Made by a program: the position numbers and the translations under genes. Below the pieces are notes generated by a model. The model did no database searches and was not told the origin of the DNA. It saw only the letters and a program-made list of their open reading frames with translations. Shown here one piece after another: positions 53,606-63,031 of a DNA stretch of 64,000 bases; the stretch's first letter is position 1; the number at the start of each line of letters is the position of its first letter. The DNA is from CAILZL01 sp050248275 (lineage in GTDB: Bacteria; Pseudomonadota; Gammaproteobacteria; Steroidobacterales; Steroidobacteraceae): positions 1 through 64,000 of the forward strand of contig JBFWSR010000004.1 of the NCBI GenBank assembly GCA_050248275.1. Reading direction: 5' to 3'.

Positions 53606-55294
53606 TCAAGGCCGGTACTGTAGCGCCTCAGCCAGGCTGCCGCACACGGTTAAACGCTGGTCTGCCAGTAACTCCATCTGTTCCAGGGTTTCCCGGACTG
53701 CTGGTTGCAGTTCGCACAGGATCATCCTGGTCCGGTCACGTTCGCAGCGTTTGAGCAGTTCCTTCAGTGCACCGATGCCGGTGGCGTCAATCAAAGGCAC
53801 GCGGTTCATTTGCAGGATGAACAACCGTGGCGACTTGCCCACGCGATCCAGCACTTCGCTTAAACGGCTGGCGACGCCGAAGAAAAAGGGACCGTGCAGT
53901 TCCAGCACCTGCACGTCCTTGGGGATTTGCGCTCTGGGATCGGCGCTGCGCTCCTTGCCGCGCGTGAAATCATCCTGATCGTTTTCGATCAGGCTCTGGT
54001 GCGTCTGGATGGCGACGGCTTCGGCCATGCGATGCATGAACAGCACGGCTGCGAGCACCACACCCACCTCGATGGCCACGGTCAGATCCACCAGGACGGT
54101 CAGTGCGAAAGTCAGCAGCAACACCACGCGATCGCCCAGGGGAGCGCGCAGCAAATGCCGGAAGCGTTCCTGTTCGCTCATGTTCCAGGCCACCATGAAC
54201 AGTACTGCCGCCAGACTGGCCAGCGGCACATAGGCAATCAGACCGCTCAAGGCCAGCATGAAGATCAGCAACAGGATTGCATGCAGGATCCCGGCCACCG
54301 GCGAGAAGGCGCCGGCCCGAATGTTGGTGGCGGTGCGGGCAATCGCCCCGGTTGCCGGCAGGCCGCCAAACAAGGCGGAACCCAGGTTGGCAATACCTTG
54401 AGCCACCAGCTCGCAGTTTGAACGATGCCGGCGACCGGTCATGCCATCCGCCACCATGGCGCACAGCAGCGATTCCACGCCCGCCAGAAACGCGATCGTG
54501 AATGCACTGGGGAACAACAACTTGAGTTCATCCCATGAGACAGTCGGCAGGCTGGGGGCGGGCAGGCTGGCACTGATGGCGCCAAACCGGCTGCCGATGG
54601 TGGGTACCGGCAGTTTGAGCAACCAGACCGCCAGAGCGCTCGCCGCTATCGCGTACAAAAAACCGGGCTGCTTCGGCGCATAGCGGCGCAACAGCAGAAT
54701 CAGCGCCAGAGAGGCGGACGATACCGCCAGCACCTTGGCGTCGACGCCATTGAAATGCTGCCAGTAGGCCGACCATTGTTCCAGAAATCCGGCGGGTACC
54801 TTGTCCATGGACAGGCCAAAAAAGTCTTTTACCTGACTGGAAAAAATGATGACCGCAATGCCGGAGGTGAAGCCGGTGACCACCGGTTCCGGGATGTACT
54901 TGATCCAGGTGCCGAGTCGCGCCAGACCGGCCATGATCAGCAGCGCGCCGGCCATCAAGGTGGCGATCAGCAGGCCGTCGTAACCGAATTTGTCGATGAC
55001 GTTATAGACCACCACGACAAAGGCACCGGTGGGGCCACCGATGGAAAAACGACTGCCACCCAGGGCGGAAATCAGAAAACCGGCGATGACAGCCGTGATC
55101 AGTCCTTTGTCAGGCGTAGTGCCGCTGGCGATGGCCAGCGCCATGGCCAGCGGCAGGGCCACAATGGCCACGGTGAGGCCGGCGATGAGGTCGTGACGAA
55201 AATTGCCCAGGCCATAGCCCTGGCGCAATACCGTGAAAAGCTTGGGAACGAATAAATGCCAGATGGCGGAGCCCTGCGATTGAGGCGTGTTCAT
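53606..55294 (-). CDS. SulP-family anion transporter with STAS domain
   Basis: The 562-aa protein has about 12 membrane segments (HDLIAGLTVAIVALPLAMALAIASG, GGPTGAFVVVVYNVI, FTSGIAVIIFSSQVKDFFGL, GLPATGAIARTATNIRAGA) and a C-terminal STAS domain (VLELHGPFFFGVASRL, LFILQMNRVPLIDATGIGALKELL). It carries sulfate, bicarbonate or dicarboxylate with sodium or protons. ATG 55294 (MNTPQSQG) is preferred over 55327. Confidence 0.9.
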   Translation of the reverse strand: MNTPQSQGSAIWHLFVPKLFTVLRQGYGLGNFRHDLIAGLTVAIVALPLAMALAIASGTTPDKGLITAVIAGFLISALGGSRFSIGGPTGAFVVVVYNVIDKFGYDGLLIATLMAGALLIMAGLARLGTWIKYIPEPVVTGFTSGIAVIIFSSQVKDFFGLSMDKVPAGFLEQWSAYWQHFNGVDAKVLAVSSASLALILLLRRYAPKQPGFLYAIAASALAVWLLKLPVPTIGSRFGAISASLPAPSLPTVSWDELKLLFPSAFTIAFLAGVESLLCAMVADGMTGRRHRSNCELVAQGIANLGSALFGGLPATGAIARTATNIRAGAFSPVAGILHAILLLIFMLALSGLIAYVPLASLAAVLFMVAWNMSEQERFRHLLRAPLGDRVVLLLTFALTVLVDLTVAIEVGVVLAAVLFMHRMAEAVAIQTHQSLIENDQDDFTRGKERSADPRAQIPKDVQVLELHGPFFFGVASRLSEVLDRVGKSPRLFILQMNRVPLIDATGIGALKELLKRCERDRTRMILCELQPAVRETLEQMELLADQRLTVCGSLAEALQYRP

Positions 55295-55469
55295 GTCGGA
55301 TCTGTAGTGAGCTGCCAATACCGCCACTGAGTATGCATGGCAGTGGATCGGCCATGGGGTTTTCGTTCAGGTTCGGCCCGGGGTCGTTACGCGCGTGGTC
55401 CGGTTACGGACTGGTTTCAGACGGCAATCTCCGCTATTGTCGCGCCTCCTTTTCAGGCCTTGAGATGCT

Positions 55470-56429
55470 ATGACCATGAATTTTCTGGATTTCGAGCAAC
55501 CCATTGCGGAGCTGGAAGCCAAAATTGATGAGCTGAAATTCGTCACCAATGACGCTGAAGTCAGTCTGGCGGAAGAAATTTCCCGTCTGCGCGCCAAGAG
55601 CCGCGTCCTGACCACCAGCATCTTCGCCAATCTCTCGCCCTGGCAGATCACGCAGCTGGCGCGTCATCCGCAGCGCCCCTACACCCTGGATTACATCGGC
55701 ATGCTGTGCACGGAATTCAATGAACTGCATGGCGATCGCATGTATGCCGACGATGCCGCCATTGTCGGCGGTATTGCCCGTCTGGACGGCAGGGCGGTGA
55801 TGATTATCGGACACCAGAAAGGCCGCGACACCAAGGAACGGGTGCGCCGCAATTACGGCATGCCCAAGCCCGAAGGCTATCGCAAGGCGCAACGCCTGAT
55901 GCAGATGGCCGAACGCTTCCAGATGCCGATCATCACTTTTATAGATACGCCCGGGGCCTATCCCGGCGTGGGCTCGGAAGAGCGCGGTCAGAGCGAGGCC
56001 ATTGCCCGCAGCCTGTTCATCATGGCCGAACTCAAAGCGCCGATCATCAGCGTGGTGATCGGCGAGGGCGGTTCGGGCGGCGCACTGGCCATTGGCGTCT
56101 GCGATCATCTGGCCATGCTGCAATTCAGTGTGTATTCGGTGATCTCTCCCGAAGGCTGCGCTTCCATCCTGTGGAAGAGCGCTGACAAGAAGGAGCTGGC
56201 TGCCGAAGCCATGGGCATGACGGCAGACCGTCTGCATAAACTGGGGCTGGTAGACGAAGTATTGAAAGAACCGCTGGGCGGCGCCCATCGCGATCCCCAG
56301 GGTATGGCCGAAACGCTCAAGGCCGCGATTCTGGGCAAGCTTGCCGAACTTGAAGCACAACCGATTGAAGCTGTGGTCGCCAAACGCTACGAGCGTCTGC
56401 GCGGCTACGGCGCTTACAGCGAAAGCTAG
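55470..56429 (+). CDS. accA: Acetyl-CoA carboxylase carboxyltransferase, alpha subunit
   Basis: The 319-aa subunit has the N-terminal helix (NFLDFEQPIAELEAKIDEL) and the biotin/CoA-binding core (RPYTLDYIGMLCTEFNELHGDR, TFIDTPGAYPGVGSEERGQSEAIARSLF, VVIGEGGSGGALAIGVCDHLAMLQFSVYSVISPEGCASILWK). It makes malonyl-CoA with AccD for fatty acid synthesis. ATG 55476 is an alternative start. Confidence 0.97.
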   Translation: MTMNFLDFEQPIAELEAKIDELKFVTNDAEVSLAEEISRLRAKSRVLTTSIFANLSPWQITQLARHPQRPYTLDYIGMLCTEFNELHGDRMYADDAAIVGGIARLDGRAVMIIGHQKGRDTKERVRRNYGMPKPEGYRKAQRLMQMAERFQMPIITFIDTPGAYPGVGSEERGQSEAIARSLFIMAELKAPIISVVIGEGGSGGALAIGVCDHLAMLQFSVYSVISPEGCASILWKSADKKELAAEAMGMTADRLHKLGLVDEVLKEPLGGAHRDPQGMAETLKAAILGKLAELEAQPIEAVVAKRYERLRGYGAYSES

Positions 56430-56504
56430 GAAGCGATTTTATCAACATGAATTTCAGGCGCTGAACTTGCGTGAGTGCGGTCGCTTTCCAATGGCCGGAT
56501 TGAC

Positions 56505-58349
56505 TCACCTGGCTGATGTCGCCGGCTGCGGATTCAGCAACTGCTTGACGAACTCCGAACTGCGATGCGCGGTGAGGATCAGCCGCTCTGCGGCGCGCGT
56601 CATGCCCACATAGAGCAGCCGCGTATCTTCCATGGTCTGATCTTCCTGATACGGCATGAAGCCGAGACCGGCAATGGCCACTACGGGAAATTCCAGTCCC
56701 TTGCTGTTGTGCAGGGTCATCAGCTTGATGCTGTCTGCATCCGGATTGAAACGCGGACCGCGCCCTGGCTCTTGCAGCCATTCCACGGGCAACTGCTGTG
56801 TCTGCAACTGCTGCGCGAGTGCCTCGCCGACAAACCGTGCGGGATACAGCACAACCATGTCTTTCCATGGGCATCCCCGTGCGTGCAGATCCTTTAGCTG
56901 TTGCGCGATATGACTGGCTTCATCCTCCAGCGAGGCGCATTGAGTCAGTTGCGGTGCTGTGCCATGGCGGCCTGCGCTTTGCGGATTCACGAACGGCACT
57001 GCATCTTCTTCAGTAGTATTTTCCTCCGGTATCAGCACATCCCTGGCGAAGCGATAGGCGTAGTCGAGCACTTCGCTGCTGTTGCGATAGTTCACGCGCA
57101 GGATGGTGGTGCGGCCGCGCGCCTGAATGCCCACTTTGGCGAAACTGAAATCACGCGAACGTTTCTTGCCGTAAATGGATTGCGCATCGTCGTACAGCAA
57201 CAGCAGCGAATTACTGACCGGATCGACCATTTGCGACAACAGCTTGAACCACTCAGGTTCGAAGTCATGGCCTTCGTCGATCAGCATCGCGCCGTATTGA
57301 GCAGCCGGAATGCGTTGCTGCGCGACGGCCTGCGTCACCACACGCACCAGACGGCCGGGAAAACCGGGGCCGGTTGCCGGCTGCTCGATGCGATGTAACC
57401 GCAATTGATCCAGACACCAGCCATGGAAGTGACGCACGATGATGCGACCGACCAGGCTGCGATCCGTGATCAGTCGCTCCAATCGGGCGGCCAGCGAATC
57501 GTTGTAGCACAGCACCAGAATCGGTTTGCCGGTGCGCTTGGCCAGTTGCGCGCAGCGATAAGCCAGAATCATGGTCTTGCCGGAGCCGGCCACGCCATGA
57601 ATGACCCGATGACCGTCGCCCAGACTGCGCGCCAGTTTCTCCTGATGCAAATCCATGACGCACATCGCGCCGACATCATCGGTCGCGGTACGGGCAAACA
57701 GGGAAGTTTGCCGGATGCGAATATCAGGAAACAGATGATACCGGATACGATCTATCTGCAATGCACTCAGCGGCTTGCTGTCGGTGCTGCTTTCAATTGC
57801 GGACATGCGCCAGAGCCGTTGCTGGAACGCGCCGGCAGATGTCGATTCGGTCATTTCGTCTTTGCAGATCACCTGCAGGGCAGGCAGCGCGGCGCCAAGC
57901 TGGGCCCGGTCAAACTCCTTGCGGCTGATATTGCTGAGCACCAGACCATGACCTACGGGGCACAGTAACTTGTGTGACGAAAATGATTCAGCGGTGACCC
58001 TTAACTCCCGGTCGTGTTCCAGTACCTGGCGGATTCCCAGTGCATATTGGCGGGCCTGTTCCAGCGGATTGCCTGTTTCCCTGCACCCTTCGCTGCCGAT
58101 CAGGCTGATACTGACACGACCAATCGCCAGGATTTCATCCAGTTTCCATTCCCTGATTTCCAGCACCAGCAAGCCATGCTGCGGGTGCAGCATGACAAAG
58201 TCGGGCCGCTGTGTTGTGGAGCCGAGCGCCATGCCGTACCAGCACAGAGTATCCGGCTCCAGGAGCGTTTCCAGTCGCTGCGCAAAGCGTTTTTCGCCGG
58301 CATGCATGTGGGGCAGGCAGCTGTTCAAGGATGGAATCAGTATGGCCAT
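56505..58349 (-). CDS. NERD-domain UvrD/Rep-type helicase
   Basis: The 614-aa product has an N-terminal NERD nuclease-related domain (SCLPHMHAGEKRFAQRLETLL, RPDFVMLHPQHGLLVLEIREWKL) and a superfamily-1 helicase part with Walker A (VIHGVAGSGKTMILAYRCA), Walker B (GAMLIDEGHDFEPEW), the motif III-like LLLLYDDAQSIY, and C-terminal motifs (LMTLHNSKGLEFPVVAI, RLLYVGMTRAAERLIL). It probably processes damaged or foreign DNA or RNA. ATG 58349 starts the family's usual MAILIPSLNS; a GTG at 58400 is possible. The gene separates accA from tilS. Confidence 0.88.
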   Translation of the reverse strand: MAILIPSLNSCLPHMHAGEKRFAQRLETLLEPDTLCWYGMALGSTTQRPDFVMLHPQHGLLVLEIREWKLDEILAIGRVSISLIGSEGCRETGNPLEQARQYALGIRQVLEHDRELRVTAESFSSHKLLCPVGHGLVLSNISRKEFDRAQLGAALPALQVICKDEMTESTSAGAFQQRLWRMSAIESSTDSKPLSALQIDRIRYHLFPDIRIRQTSLFARTATDDVGAMCVMDLHQEKLARSLGDGHRVIHGVAGSGKTMILAYRCAQLAKRTGKPILVLCYNDSLAARLERLITDRSLVGRIIVRHFHGWCLDQLRLHRIEQPATGPGFPGRLVRVVTQAVAQQRIPAAQYGAMLIDEGHDFEPEWFKLLSQMVDPVSNSLLLLYDDAQSIYGKKRSRDFSFAKVGIQARGRTTILRVNYRNSSEVLDYAYRFARDVLIPEENTTEEDAVPFVNPQSAGRHGTAPQLTQCASLEDEASHIAQQLKDLHARGCPWKDMVVLYPARFVGEALAQQLQTQQLPVEWLQEPGRGPRFNPDADSIKLMTLHNSKGLEFPVVAIAGLGFMPYQEDQTMEDTRLLYVGMTRAAERLILTAHRSSEFVKQLLNPQPATSAR

Positions 58350-58561
58350 TGAAAGGTCGGATGGCGGCAGTCGGTTGGTTGCTTGCTTGTTTAACGTCAC
58401 CTGTCGTCGATAACCTTAGGGCCTGATGCAAGCGTTGGTCAATCTTGCGCCACTGACTGTCGCCTGATGCACTCATCCGCCAGGCGATTGCGGACAAAAC
58501 CGATGCCTTGTTGGCCCTTGCGGGATAGTCTTGGGTGGTCGCATCCCTGAAGAGAGGTTCC

Positions 58562-60964
58562 GTGGATATAGGCGAACTGCTATTACTCGCACGTGATCAA
58601 CAGCATGAATCCAGTTTTCGCCTGCTGGCCGACTGTCTACCGCAGATGATCTGGACCAGCACTGCCGATGGCGCCTGCGATTATCTCAGCCGTCGCTGGG
58701 AGGATTACACCGGCTTGCCGGTACAGCAGCAGCTGGGAACGAGATGGCATTACCAGGTACATCCCGAGGATCGGGTGCGTCTGATGGATTGCTGGCAGCG
58801 CTCGCTGTCTACCGGCGAAGCGCTGCGGATCGATTTCAGGATTCGTCGCTACGATGGCGTCTACCATTGGTTCGACACGCAGGCGCTGCCTGTGCGTGAC
58901 AAAACTGGAACAGTCGTGAAATGGTTCGGCAGCCATACCGACATCCAGGAACGGATCGACATGCGCGAAGCCTTGTTGCACAGCGAACAACGCTTTCGCG
59001 GCCTGTATCACTCGGCCCCGGTATCGATCTGGCTGGAAGACTGGAATGCCGCATTGCACGAACTGCAGACGCTGCATGCGGCCGGCATCCATGATGTTGC
59101 CCAGTACTGCATGACGCATCCGGCATTCGTGACGCGCATGCTGAATGCGGTGCGCGTGGTCGATGTCAATGACTGGACGCTGCGTGTGTTCCGCGCCGAG
59201 CGCAAGGAACAGTTGCTGGGGTCGCCTGCGTGGTTGTTTGCAACGCCTGCGGCCCATGCGGGTTTTGTACAGAAACTGATCGTCATGGCGCAGGGCGAAC
59301 GCAGTGCTTTGTTGGAGATGGAGCTGTGTGCAGTGGATGGCAGCAGGCTGCACGTACTGAGCAGTCTGGTTCGGCCTTCGCCGCATGGCGACCCCGGTCT
59401 GGTGCTGGTCAGTCGTGTCGATATTACTGATCGCTATCGGGTCGAGGAAGAACTGCATCAGCAGCGGATATTGCTGGATCGAATGAGCGCTCTGGCCAAG
59501 GTGGGTGGCTGGGGTTTCGATGTCGATAGTGGTGTGGGCATGTGGACTGATGAAGTGGCGCGCATTCATGGTGTGGCGCCCAAGGTTGCCATGACTCCTG
59601 CTGAGGTGCGATCACTTTTCAATGATGAAGCACGCAGGCAGCTTGAATCGGCAGTGCAACAGGCCGTCGAACATGCCACGCCCTATGATCTGGAATTGCC
59701 CCTGACCACGGCAACCCATGCGGAGAAGTGGATACGCACGCAGGGCATTCCAATCATCAAGGCGGGCCGGGTGGTGCGGCTTGAAGGCGCCATTCAGGAC
59801 ATTACCGAACGCAAGCGGGCCGAACTGGCGTTGCAGTCATTGAACGCCAATCTGGAGCGCCAGGTGTTGGAGCGCACAAGCCAGCTTGAAGTGGCGCGCC
59901 ATGATCTGCAAAACATCCTCGATGCTCTGCCATCCATGGTCGCTTCATGGGACAGGAATTTGCGCAACCGTTTTGCCAATCGCGCTTTCCTGGAGTCTCT
60001 GGGGCTGGATGTGGACAGTATTCATGGCAAGCACGTCAGTGAGGTGTTTGACGAAGCGCTGTTAAAAGATTGTCAGGAGCAAATCAGTCTGGCACTGCAG
60101 GGCAAGGCCCAGAAATTCGAGGCAGTGATCAATTCGAAGGATGGGCTTAGAAGTCAGCGAACCCTAGTGCATTATCTGCCGGATGTCCTGCAGGGAACGG
60201 TGCAGGGCTTTTACGTGCTGATTTCCGATGTCACCGACCTGAAAAAGGCGGAAGAAGGCTTGCGCGCCGCAAATCATGAACTGGAAGCCTTTGCCTATGC
60301 AGTGGCGCATGATCTGCGAGCGCCACTGCGTGCCTTGAGTGGTTTCAGCCAGGCATTGCTCGAGGATTGCGCCAGCAGCCTGACGGCAGAGGCGCAGGAT
60401 TTTGCCGGGGAAATCACCAAGGCTAGCAGCCGCATGGGTGAATTGCTCGACGGTTTGTTGACGCTGTCACGCAGCACGCAGGGCAACATGCAGCGGAATT
60501 TCGTTGATCTCAGTGCGATGGCGCTGCGGTTGTGTACCGAATTGCAGCAGCAGGAACCAGGACGGAAGGTGCAGTGGCAAGTGGCGCCGGACCTGCATGC
60601 ATTCGGCGATGCGCGCATGCTGGAACTGGTGCTGCGCAATCTGCTGGGCAATGCCTGGAAATATACCCATCGTGTTGCAGCGGCAACGGTTTGTTTCGAC
60701 AGCGTGCACAACCGGGGCGTGCGCTGGTTCCGGGTAACCGACAATGGCGCCGGTTTTGACATGATGCATGCGGATCGGCTGTTCAAGCCCTTCCAGCGCC
60801 TGCATCGTCAGGATGAGTTTATTGGGATTGGCATCGGGCTCGCCACGGTCCAGCGTATCGTGCATCGTCACGGCGGCCAAATCACTGCGACGGCAACCCC
60901 CGGCCAGGGCGCATGTTTCTGTTTCAGTCTGGGTGATCACGGCAAAGAGGCAACCCATGAATAA
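58562..60964 (+). CDS. Multi-PAS sensor histidine kinase
   Basis: The 800-aa soluble kinase has about four PAS/PAC units (first about 15-140, ending GSHTDIQERIDM; later ones end SRVDITDRYRVEEEL, GAIQDITERKRAEL and ISDVTDLKKAEE), a HisKA domain (YAVAHDLRAPLRALSGFSQALL) and an ATPase domain (LVLRNLLGNAWKYT, VTDNGAGFDMMHADRLFKPFQRLHR, GIGIGLATVQRIVHRHGG). The H-box is of the phytochrome/Cph1-like type. It has no membrane segment. The response regulator gene overlaps its end. GTG 58562 is preceded by AGAGAGG; GTG 58535 is an alternative. Confidence 0.88.
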   Translation: MDIGELLLLARDQQHESSFRLLADCLPQMIWTSTADGACDYLSRRWEDYTGLPVQQQLGTRWHYQVHPEDRVRLMDCWQRSLSTGEALRIDFRIRRYDGVYHWFDTQALPVRDKTGTVVKWFGSHTDIQERIDMREALLHSEQRFRGLYHSAPVSIWLEDWNAALHELQTLHAAGIHDVAQYCMTHPAFVTRMLNAVRVVDVNDWTLRVFRAERKEQLLGSPAWLFATPAAHAGFVQKLIVMAQGERSALLEMELCAVDGSRLHVLSSLVRPSPHGDPGLVLVSRVDITDRYRVEEELHQQRILLDRMSALAKVGGWGFDVDSGVGMWTDEVARIHGVAPKVAMTPAEVRSLFNDEARRQLESAVQQAVEHATPYDLELPLTTATHAEKWIRTQGIPIIKAGRVVRLEGAIQDITERKRAELALQSLNANLERQVLERTSQLEVARHDLQNILDALPSMVASWDRNLRNRFANRAFLESLGLDVDSIHGKHVSEVFDEALLKDCQEQISLALQGKAQKFEAVINSKDGLRSQRTLVHYLPDVLQGTVQGFYVLISDVTDLKKAEEGLRAANHELEAFAYAVAHDLRAPLRALSGFSQALLEDCASSLTAEAQDFAGEITKASSRMGELLDGLLTLSRSTQGNMQRNFVDLSAMALRLCTELQQQEPGRKVQWQVAPDLHAFGDARMLELVLRNLLGNAWKYTHRVAAATVCFDSVHNRGVRWFRVTDNGAGFDMMHADRLFKPFQRLHRQDEFIGIGIGLATVQRIVHRHGGQITATATPGQGACFCFSLGDHGKEATHE

Positions 60965-61394
60965 GTCACTGCTGCTGGTTGAAGATAATGATCAGGACGA
61001 GAAGCTGATCCTGCGCGTGCTGCGCAAGGTCAACCTGGCCAATCAGGTCGATGTGGTGCGCGATGGCCAGCAGGCGCTGGATTACTTTGCCGGAGTGGGT
61101 GACTACGCCCATCGCAAGATCTCGGATCTGCCTGCCGTGGTATTGCTGGATATCAGCCTGCCGCGTGTCAATGGGCTGGAAGTTCTGCGTCGCCTGCGTA
61201 TCGAGGAACGTACCCGCCTGTTGCCCATTGTCATCCTGACTTCATCCGACGATGAACGGGATCGTCTGACCAGCTATCTGGACGGCGCCAACAGTTTTGT
61301 CCGCAAGCCGCTTGAATTTGGCGAGTTTGCTGAAACGGTGGCGCGTCTGGGCGTTTACTGGATGGCGTTGAATCAGCCGCCACCCGGCTGTTAA
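60957..61394 (+). CDS. Single-domain response regulator, Rcp1-like
   Basis: The 145-aa product is a lone receiver: LLLVEDNDQDEKLILRVLRKVN with its acidic pocket, VVLLDISLPRVNGLEVLRRLR with the phosphoacceptor Asp, ILTSSDD and a KPLEF lysine. It overlaps the kinase gene by 8 bases, has AGAGG upstream, and is the kinase's probable partner. There is no DNA-binding domain, so output is by protein contact. Confidence 0.92.
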   Translation: MNKSLLLVEDNDQDEKLILRVLRKVNLANQVDVVRDGQQALDYFAGVGDYAHRKISDLPAVVLLDISLPRVNGLEVLRRLRIEERTRLLPIVILTSSDDERDRLTSYLDGANSFVRKPLEFGEFAETVARLGVYWMALNQPPPGC

Positions 61395-61540
61395 GGAACC
61401 TATGAATAACCTGCTGCGCTCGACATCTTGAACGCGTACGGTGCTCAGAATTCTCATTTATTCTCGATAAACTCCGGTTCCTGCGCTCCGGTCGCGTCCA
61501 ACCTGCCTTCGCTCGCGACGGTTCTTCAGAGTTTCTTTAA
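61391..61540. repeat. MITE-like interspersed repeat, copy 2
   Basis: The 150-bp element is related to that at 479-622. It has imperfect ends (TTAAGGAACCTATGAA against the complement of TTCAGAGTTTCTTTAA, 13 of 16 positions) and an inner stem between TTGAACGCGTACGG and CCGGTCGCGTCCAA. The core AATAAACTCCGG, here read as GATAAACTCCGG, and AACCTGCCTTCGCTCGC are shared with copy 1. It overlaps the end of the response regulator gene by four bases, supplying its TAA. Confidence 0.75.
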
Positions 61541-61636
61541 CAGGCAATTGCTGCCGTGCGTTTGACGGCAGGTGCGGCTGCGATAGGACTGATGCGGTTT
61601 TGGCATCCGGCAGTGCATCAGGCAAACTGTCATGCT

Positions 61637-63013
61637 ATGTCCGAATTTTCAATCAATGCTTTTCTGGCGGCGCTGACCGCCATCCAGCCGGCCGGTGCTT
61701 CCCCTGCCATGTGTGTCGCGCTCAGCGGCGGCTCGGATTCCATGGTGCTGTTGCATGTGCTGGAGCAGGTGCGCACGCACAATCCGCAACTGCAATTGCG
61801 CGCCCTGCATGTCGATCATCAACTGCATCCGCAATCGGGACTATGGGCGCGCCAGTGCGTGCAGTGGACGCAGCAGTTGCAACTGGAATGTACGGTGCTG
61901 CAGGTGACCGTGACTGATATCGGCGAATGGGGCGTCGAGGCGGCAGCACGCAAGGCGCGTTATGCCGCGTTCAAGTCGGCGCTGCGTCCCGGGGAATTAC
62001 TGCTTACTGCGCATCATGCCGACGATCAACTGGAAACCATTCTGCTGGCGCTGATGCGGGGTTCGGGCGTGGATGGCCTGGCTGCCATGCCTGCCTGTGT
62101 GCGCTTTGGCGCCGGCTGGCATGTCCGGCCATTGCTGGGCTTCACTCATGAGGCGCTGCACGATTGGGCACAGGCGCGTCAATTGCCCTATCTCACCGAT
62201 CCCAGTAACCACGATACCCACTTTGATCGTAATTTCCTGAGACAGGAAGTTGTGCCGCTGCTGAAGACACGCTGGCCGGCAATCGCCCGTACCGCATCGC
62301 GCAGCGCCGGCCATCTGGCGGAGGCGCAAAGCCTGCTCGATGACTGGACTGAAACCGACTATGTGCTGGCGGCGGTGGATGATGCCTTGAGCGTCGATGC
62401 CTTGCGTGAACTGCCAGCGTCGCGACGCCATGCGCTGTTGCGCTTCTGGCTGCAGCAGCATGAGGTGTTGATGCCCTCGACGCGCGTGTTGCATTCGCTG
62501 GAGCATGACATGCTGCAGTCGGCGCATGATCGTGTGCCTTACGTACAGTGGCACGGCGCCGAAGTGCATCGTCATCGCGACCTGCTGTATGTCGAACGGC
62601 CGTTGAGCGAATGGGATGCCACGGCGCAGCTTGCCTGGCGCTGGCAGCAGGATTTGCAGCTGCCCGGCGAGCTGGGCAGTTTGAGTCTATCGGCGCATGA
62701 GTTGCCGTGCGAAGTTCGTCATGTCACGGGTATTGCCCGTACGCGCCTGCCTGCCCAGTTGAACGTCAGGTTCCGCGATGGCGGCGAGCGCATCCGTCTG
62801 CCCGGCGAAAAACATCATCGCGCCCTGAAAAAGCTGTTGCAGGAGTCCGCCGTGCTGCCCTGGTGGCGTGAACGTCTGCCGCTGATTTATGCCGACGACA
62901 AGCTGATGGCCGTGGCGGATCTGTGGGTCAGCCATGAGTTTGCGGCGAAAGCCGGCGAACCCGCCGTGCATCTGGTCTGGCAGCGCGAGCAGAACATTAC
63001 CGCGCGGGCATAG
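61637..63013 (+). CDS. tilS: tRNA(Ile)-lysidine synthase
   Basis: The 458-aa enzyme converts C34 of tRNA-Ile(CAU) to lysidine with ATP. It has the PP-loop VALSGGSDSMVLLHVLEQ, the HHADDQLETILLALMRGSGVDGLAAM segment, DPSNHDTHFDRNFLRQEVVPLL, and the TilS C-terminal domain (RFRDGGERIRLPGEKHHRALKKLLQESAVLPWWRERLPLIYADDKLMAVADLWV). ATG 61637 gives the normal start; the open frame extends into the space after the repeat. Confidence 0.95.
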   Translation: MSEFSINAFLAALTAIQPAGASPAMCVALSGGSDSMVLLHVLEQVRTHNPQLQLRALHVDHQLHPQSGLWARQCVQWTQQLQLECTVLQVTVTDIGEWGVEAAARKARYAAFKSALRPGELLLTAHHADDQLETILLALMRGSGVDGLAAMPACVRFGAGWHVRPLLGFTHEALHDWAQARQLPYLTDPSNHDTHFDRNFLRQEVVPLLKTRWPAIARTASRSAGHLAEAQSLLDDWTETDYVLAAVDDALSVDALRELPASRRHALLRFWLQQHEVLMPSTRVLHSLEHDMLQSAHDRVPYVQWHGAEVHRHRDLLYVERPLSEWDATAQLAWRWQQDLQLPGELGSLSLSAHELPCEVRHVTGIARTRLPAQLNVRFRDGGERIRLPGEKHHRALKKLLQESAVLPWWRERLPLIYADDKLMAVADLWVSHEFAAKAGEPAVHLVWQREQNITARA

Positions 63014-63031
63014 CGTACATATGCTCATGCT

